DNA of 64,000 nt from assembly GCA_003252395.1 (NCBI GenBank), contig QKEL01000008.1, forward strand, positions 496,001 through 560,000, read 5' to 3'. How positions within the stretch are numbered: the first letter of the stretch is position 1; every line of letters starts with the position of its first letter. Below, piece by piece: positions 60,007 to 64,000 of this stretch. Below the pieces are notes generated by a model, which saw only the letters and a program-made list of their open reading frames with translations, searched no databases and was not told where the DNA came from. The position numbers and the translations under genes are program-made. Source of the DNA: Spirochaetales bacterium. GTDB lineage: Bacteria; Spirochaetota; Spirochaetia; Treponematales; Treponemataceae.

Positions 60007-60205
60007 GGCGCCCGTCGTCGAAGGAAACGGCGCCCCACCCGTCGGTAGCAAAGGCGGCGGCCTCGGGCCAGCCCGTTTTTTTGGCCTCGGGCCCCGAATC
60101 CACCGCCAGGGCGGAACCGTCGGTGGTCGCCGCGGCGGTTTCCGGCCACGGGCCGGCGGGAACGCGGGCGGAGAGGTCCTGATGAATCGCGGTCGCGTGT
60201 TTCAT
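59999..60205 (-). CDS. Small hypothetical protein with a duplicated WPExAA...TDG motif
   Basis: This 68-codon frame has a strong Shine-Dalgarno (AAGGAGG, 7 bases before the ATG) and lies 63 bases after the VWA-FHA gene on the same strand, so it may end that operon. The translation contains two related segments, PWPETAAATTDGSALAVDSG and GWPEAAAFATDGWGAVSFDD, each with WPExAA and TDG. I recognise no family. The duplication and ribosome site argue for a real gene; its shortness and overlap with the aminopeptidase end argue for caution. Confidence 0.5.
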   Translation of the reverse strand: MKHATAIHQDLSARVPAGPWPETAAATTDGSALAVDSGPEAKKTGWPEAAAFATDGWGAVSFDDGRLR

Positions 60206-60267
60206 AGCGTGCCTCCTTCCCGTAAGTATCGTTCCCGCGGCGCCTCCTTTTCAAGCGAAGGGGCGCG

Positions 60268-61686
60268 TTAGCCCTTGTTTTTTGTAAGGGTCTTCGTGAC
60301 CTGGGTCGTTACCGGCGCGTCGAACACGATCGAGGTTCCCTCAATCTGGATCACGTCGCCGGGCGCGAGTTCCCGACGGGTAACCGGGTTATTGTTTACC
60401 CGTACCCGGCGTTTGGAAACGAGGGTAAAGGTTCCCGTCGCGTCGTCCCGGACGATGGTGGCGTGTTCCGCGTCTATGGCGGGATTCCCCGCGATGGTCA
60501 TTTGGGCGTCGGCGCTGGAGCCGATCACGGTGGCGTTGCCCTTGAGCGCTATGGTCATGCCCGAGTCCACGGTCTGAATCTGCGGGCTTTCCACGGGCCG
60601 CTCAAAGGTCATGAAAAAGAGGAAGACCAGGAGGCCCAGGCCGCCCAGCATGAAAAGGAGCGGCACGAGGATAGAACCGCCGCCCGGGGCGCCGAAAAGG
60701 AGGGGAACCGCGTAGTTGCGGCTGTCCATTCCGCCGCGCGCGCGCACGGTAAGGGTCCGCTCGCTCGAATCGTAGGCGGGCGCCTTGAGGGTGAGCCGCA
60801 CCTCGCTTTGAATGGAATCCCGGATATTCGCGTAAACGTCCTTCAGCTCCTCGGCGCCGCGGGCGTCGAAGATCCTGCCCCCTGAGGCGGTCGCCACCCG
60901 TTCAAGGTCGGGGTCGCGCTTGTCGGCGAAATTGATCCCGTACAGGGTAATCCCCGCGTCCCAGAGGCCGGAAAGGACCTGGTCGGGAGTCGCCGCGGAT
61001 TCTCCCCATTGGGGGCTGGGCTTTCCCGCGTTCTTGAAAAAGGGATAGTCCTCGCCGTCGGAGAGCACGATCAACGCCTTTCTTCCCGGAACCCTCGGGA
61101 AATCGAGGATGGATTGGTTCAGGCCCTGATACAGCTCGGTGTAGGACATGTCCTCTCCCGGCCTAACGAGGGTCTGGATCCGCTTTTGGATATTCGCGGG
61201 GTCAGACCCCATGGGGGCCAACTCTTCCAGCGCGGTATTGAAGGAGAGCACGCCCATGGTGTCCCTCGAGCCGCTTACCTGCGCCACGAACTCGCCGAGC
61301 GCCGCCTTGGCGTCGTCGATCCGGGGCACGCCGCGGTAGGTTTCGTCGTACATGGAGCCCGAATTGTCTATCAAAAGGAGAAAGCCGATGCCCTCGTCCC
61401 TATTCGCCGTGGCGTCCACGGACACGACCTCCAGTTCCGAGCCGTCCGCCTCGGTTACCCGGAAGTCGCCCGGCCCCAATTCCCCGGAACCCGATTCGCC
61501 CATGCTCACGTAAGCCCGGATTTCGCCGCGCAAAAGGAGATTGTTCACGTCTACCTGGGTTACCCTGATGCCTTCCGCGCCGACGGGCGCTATGGCGGGA
61601 CCCGCGGCCAACCAAAGGCACAAAACCGGAAGCAGGGCCCCGGAGAGCGCTTTTCTCGCTATTGTCATAGTAGTCGTATCCTTCAT
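60268..61686 (-). CDS. VWA-domain protein with C-terminal FHA domain
   Basis: The 472-residue protein has a signal or anchor helix (about 10-35) and a von Willebrand A domain (about 95-270) with the metal site FLLLIDNSGSMYD (D-x-S-x-S) and IVLSDGEDYP. A membrane helix follows (about 330-352), then a cytoplasmic FHA domain (about 375-460; VIGSSADAQMTI, AEHATIVRDD, VRVNNNPV). FHA domains bind phosphothreonine, which fits the Ser/Thr kinase encoded two genes upstream. I chose the ATG at 61686, with GAGG before it. A GTG at 61698 overlapping the previous stop is the alternative. Confidence 0.88.
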   Translation of the reverse strand: MKDTTTMTIARKALSGALLPVLCLWLAAGPAIAPVGAEGIRVTQVDVNNLLLRGEIRAYVSMGESGSGELGPGDFRVTEADGSELEVVSVDATANRDEGIGFLLLIDNSGSMYDETYRGVPRIDDAKAALGEFVAQVSGSRDTMGVLSFNTALEELAPMGSDPANIQKRIQTLVRPGEDMSYTELYQGLNQSILDFPRVPGRKALIVLSDGEDYPFFKNAGKPSPQWGESAATPDQVLSGLWDAGITLYGINFADKRDPDLERVATASGGRIFDARGAEELKDVYANIRDSIQSEVRLTLKAPAYDSSERTLTVRARGGMDSRNYAVPLLFGAPGGGSILVPLLFMLGGLGLLVFLFFMTFERPVESPQIQTVDSGMTIALKGNATVIGSSADAQMTIAGNPAIDAEHATIVRDDATGTFTLVSKRRVRVNNNPVTRRELAPGDVIQIEGTSIVFDAPVTTQVTKTLTKNKG

Positions 61687-61694
61687 GTTTCGCC

Positions 61695-62579
61695 TCACAA
61701 GGGCAGGTACAGCAGTTTCAGGCTGCCGATCTGAATCACGTCCTGATACTTGAGGGTATGGCTTCCCTCAAGGCCGCGATCGTTGACCTTCGTCTTTCCC
61801 GACGCGCCGGTTTCCAGGATAATTTCCTCGTTCCTCCTGACTATCGCCACGTGCCGTTCGGCGACCCCGGAATAGTCGGGAATCATCACGTCGTCGCGGG
61901 AGCCGCTTCCCACGTTGGTACGCCAACGGGACAACAGGTATTCCCGGTTGCGATGCGAGCCGCTCAAGACCCGCAGGCGGCCAAAGCTGAATCGACGTTC
62001 GAATTCCCCGAGGAAAAAGCCGATCCCCCCGCCGAGCGCGAGCAGGCCGATGGCGCGGCCCAGGCCGGGCCGGGGAACGAGGGTAACCAGCGCTTCGAGG
62101 ATCATACCGCCGATAAACCCGCCGACGAAGCCGCCGAGCACGCCCGCGAGCCCCTTCCGCCAGGCCCCGGTCCGAAGGCCGTCAACCCCGCCGATCGCCA
62201 TGCCCACCAAGGCCCAGCCGATTCCCCGGCTTACCGGCAGGAGGAAGGAACGGGACGCCGCGCTTTCGCCTAAGGACGAGCTTGAAATCCAGAGGAGCAG
62301 CTGCGAGGTAAGGACCAGAGACAGTCCCCCCGCCGCGGCCCCGATAAGGGCGGCCAACGCTCCCGTGATCAGGGCCTGACGGGCTTGCCGGTACAGGAGG
62401 CCGTCGGCGATCCCGAAGAAAAAGGCGAAGATCGAGCCGAGAAAAACGCCCTGAAGGATCGACCGAAGGAAATACCCGCTCGGGTTCGCCCGAAACAGGA
62501 GCTCGATGCAGCCGAGGGTCAATAATCCCGCGGCCAATCCCAAAAACACGTATAAGAGTCGCTTTTTTTCGCCGTTCAT
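61695..62579 (-). CDS. Membrane protein with C-terminal FHA domain
   Basis: The 294-residue protein starts at the ATG overlapping the kinase stop (ATGA); the longer frame is not coding. It has about six hydrophobic helices rich in Gly and Ala (about 5-190). A C-terminal FHA domain follows (about 215-290) with NVGSGSRDDVMIPDYSGVAERHVAI (core GSGSRDDV and SGVAERHVAI) and KVNDRGLEGSHTLKYQDVIQIG. The FHA residues Gly, Arg, Ser and His for phosphopeptide binding are all there. It probably docks to the phosphorylated kinase at the membrane. The function of the membrane part is not known. Confidence 0.85.
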   Translation of the reverse strand: MNGEKKRLLYVFLGLAAGLLTLGCIELLFRANPSGYFLRSILQGVFLGSIFAFFFGIADGLLYRQARQALITGALAALIGAAAGGLSLVLTSQLLLWISSSSLGESAASRSFLLPVSRGIGWALVGMAIGGVDGLRTGAWRKGLAGVLGGFVGGFIGGMILEALVTLVPRPGLGRAIGLLALGGGIGFFLGEFERRFSFGRLRVLSGSHRNREYLLSRWRTNVGSGSRDDVMIPDYSGVAERHVAIVRRNEEIILETGASGKTKVNDRGLEGSHTLKYQDVIQIGSLKLLYLPL

Positions 62580-64000
62580 CGCTGTGCCTCCACCTTGATC
62601 CGGTTTTCGTCCTTTCGCAGGGTGAGCGTATACCGCATTTCGGACCCCGCCAGGAATTCCGCCTCGGCCTTCCAGCCACCGTCGCTCACGCCGATCCGGT
62701 AGTGGCCCGGCAGGACCGCGTATTCCTTCTTCACGCCAATATCCGCTTCTTTCTCTACTATTAATCCGTTCACGACCTGGGGGAACGAGCGTACGCCGTT
62801 TACCCGCACCGTAAGGCCCGCGCCGTTGCCCGGAACGGCGAAAACGATCCTCGCCGACAAGGGAACCAACGACGCCTTGAGGGCCAATTCCGCGATTCCC
62901 TCGGGTATTTTCAGGGTAAAGTCCTGGGAGTAGTACCCCGGCGCGCTCACCCTGAACGCTTGCACGGAACCGATCCGCACCGGCCCGAAGGCGTCGACGC
63001 TCACGTAGCCCTGCGAAGTCGCCACGACGCATTCGGAAACCCCGTCGAGAATCCTGCCGGTCAGGGCGTCGCGGATATCCGTCGTTACGGGAACGAAGGA
63101 ATCACCGGCCTTTTCCGCGCCCAGGAAAACCTTGGCGATACCGCCGCTCCTCAGCCGGGGCGGTACGTAAAAGGAAGTCCACACCAAGCGGCCGTTCACC
63201 CGCGACTTCGACCGGTACTGACCGGCTTCCAGGGCGACCGGGAGCGACGCGAAGCCGTCTTTCCACGGCAAGTAACGGATCGTTCGGGGATACTCGGGGA
63301 TGGTACGGTTGTCGTCCGCGAAGAGGACGGTTTCCGGGGGCGAATCGGCGCTGGAAGCGTATATGCGCGCCAAGCCGTACGTCTCCGGGTGCAGCGCGAG
63401 TCGGTGTATCCCGGTAAGCGACAAAAATAAGGCCGCGGCACCCCCGAGGAGGGCAACGGCGAGCGACGCCGCTATGGCCCGTCCCGCGGGGCTTCGCCGC
63501 TGCTTCCGCAAGGCGGGCTTTTCTTCCGAGCGGACCATGGCGGCCACCCGGTTTCGCACGTCGTCGACCTGAAACCGCGAGAGGAATTTCTCGAGCCGCG
63601 ACACTACCTGGGCGATATCGCCGCAGCGGGCCTTTGGCCGGGGCTTTATGAGCGAAACGATGATTTTCTGAAGCTCAGGGGCCACGGCGGGGTTAACCTT
63701 TCTCGGCTTTCGGTACCGCCCCCGCTGTATTTGCTGGATCACCTCCGGCGAGAAACCGCCCGAATACGGCCTTCGCCCCACGAGCATCTCGTACATCATG
63801 ACGCCCAGGGAATAGAGATCGGCCCGATAATCCACGTTTTTCGAGTTCTTAAACTGCTCCGGCGCCATATACGCCGGCGTTCCGAGCGTCATGCCCTCCG
63901 CGGTGAGGTTTTCGTCGTCCGCCTCGCTATCCGCGGAGGTGGCGATGCCGAAATCCGCGAGCTTTATCTCGCCCTTGCGGGAAATGAGCACGTTGCCCGG
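62576..64000 (-). CDS. Membrane Ser/Thr protein kinase, C-terminal part
   Basis: The gene enters from beyond base 64000. The visible protein starts PGNVLISRKGEIKLADFG, the end of the catalytic loop and the DFG motif of a Hanks-type kinase. TPAYMAPEQFKN (activation segment), DLYSLGVMMYEMLVGRRPY and the C-lobe follow. A membrane helix is at about 165-190 of the visible part. The rest (about 290 residues) is extracytoplasmic and beta-rich, with repeats of a PEGA-like type such as LAGAEKAGDSF and VRIGSVQAFRVSAPGYYSQDF, which suggests cell-wall or surface sensing. The operon continues with two FHA proteins, its likely targets. Confidence 0.92.
   Translation of the reverse strand, partial: PGNVLISRKGEIKLADFGIATSADSEADDENLTAEGMTLGTPAYMAPEQFKNSKNVDYRADLYSLGVMMYEMLVGRRPYSGGFSPEVIQQIQRGRYRKPRKVNPAVAPELQKIIVSLIKPRPKARCGDIAQVVSRLEKFLSRFQVDDVRNRVAAMVRSEEKPALRKQRRSPAGRAIAASLAVALLGGAAALFLSLTGIHRLALHPETYGLARIYASSADSPPETVLFADDNRTIPEYPRTIRYLPWKDGFASLPVALEAGQYRSKSRVNGRLVWTSFYVPPRLRSGGIAKVFLGAEKAGDSFVPVTTDIRDALTGRILDGVSECVVATSQGYVSVDAFGPVRIGSVQAFRVSAPGYYSQDFTLKIPEGIAELALKASLVPLSARIVFAVPGNGAGLTVRVNGVRSFPQVVNGLIVEKEADIGVKKEYAVLPGHYRIGVSDGGWKAEAEFLAGSEMRYTLTLRKDENRIKVEAQR

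Overview
This window is about 64 kb of GC-rich bacterial chromosome (roughly 60% or more G+C by eye). Genes are tightly packed, with many 4-base start/stop overlaps. I infer a saccharolytic, probably anaerobic, motile spirochaete (Spirochaetota), perhaps a Treponema/Rectinema-like lineage. The reasons are a ChvE-type sugar importer, several YesM/YesN-type two-component systems beside glycoside hydrolases, methyl-accepting chemotaxis proteins, an [FeFe]-hydrogenase-like protein, a short-form ThiC, a stand-alone FMN glutamate synthase and an NrpR-like regulator. No rRNA marker is present, so the assignment is an inference. I saw no tRNA, rRNA, CRISPR array, complete insertion sequence or prophage.

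Layout. (1) 1-1190: iron locus, a DtxR-like repressor with two FeoA and the start of FeoB, carrying two matching operator palindromes. (2) 1209-12967: a sugar-sensing and uptake locus on the minus strand. It runs from a membrane-anchored binding protein, histidine kinase and AraC-type response regulator to a XylF-like lipoprotein, a GH2 glycosidase and ChvE-MmsA-MmsB, ending in a strong terminator. (3) 13008-16594: [FeFe]-hydrogenase-like protein, DinB-like protein, bacteriohemerythrin and an iron alcohol dehydrogenase. (4) 16659-29715: glycan degradation, with GH3, a second YesM/YesN pair, a binding lipoprotein, GH42 and GH95. (5) 29957-34117: a broken chemoreceptor followed by a response regulator-SpoIIE protein and a PAS kinase. 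(6) 34125-37240: zinc uptake znuA-znuC-znuB-zur behind a Zur-like box. (7) 37275-41096: TPP riboswitch, thiC, thiM and a thiE-thiD fusion. (8) 41146-48477: an intact chemoreceptor, hexuronate genes uxuA-gntR-uxuB with divergent kdgF, and a diguanylate cyclase. (9) 48560-54623: class I ribonucleotide reductase nrdA-nrdB behind a perfect Fur-type box, a NadD-like transferase, HU and an Aat-like transferase. (10) 54757-57660: glutamate synthase divergent from an NrpR-like regulator, with three palindromes between them. (11) 57860-64000: a possible IS21-like end, a membrane-bound LuxR regulator, an M29 aminopeptidase, and a kinase/FHA/VWA phosphosignalling operon that runs off the window.

A theme across the window is regulation that can be read directly from intergenic DNA. 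Each metal or nutrient operon carries its own palindrome on a sigma70-like promoter. Six promoters place the -10 element 5-10 bases before the start codon with no Shine-Dalgarno, which suggests leaderless mRNAs. No stretch over 300 bases lacks a gene or a described element. The longest gaps are 37241-37512 (riboswitch), 56398-56667 (operators), 57661-57929 (terminator and repeats), 29716-29956 (hairpin and promoter) and 5286-5497 (palindrome).
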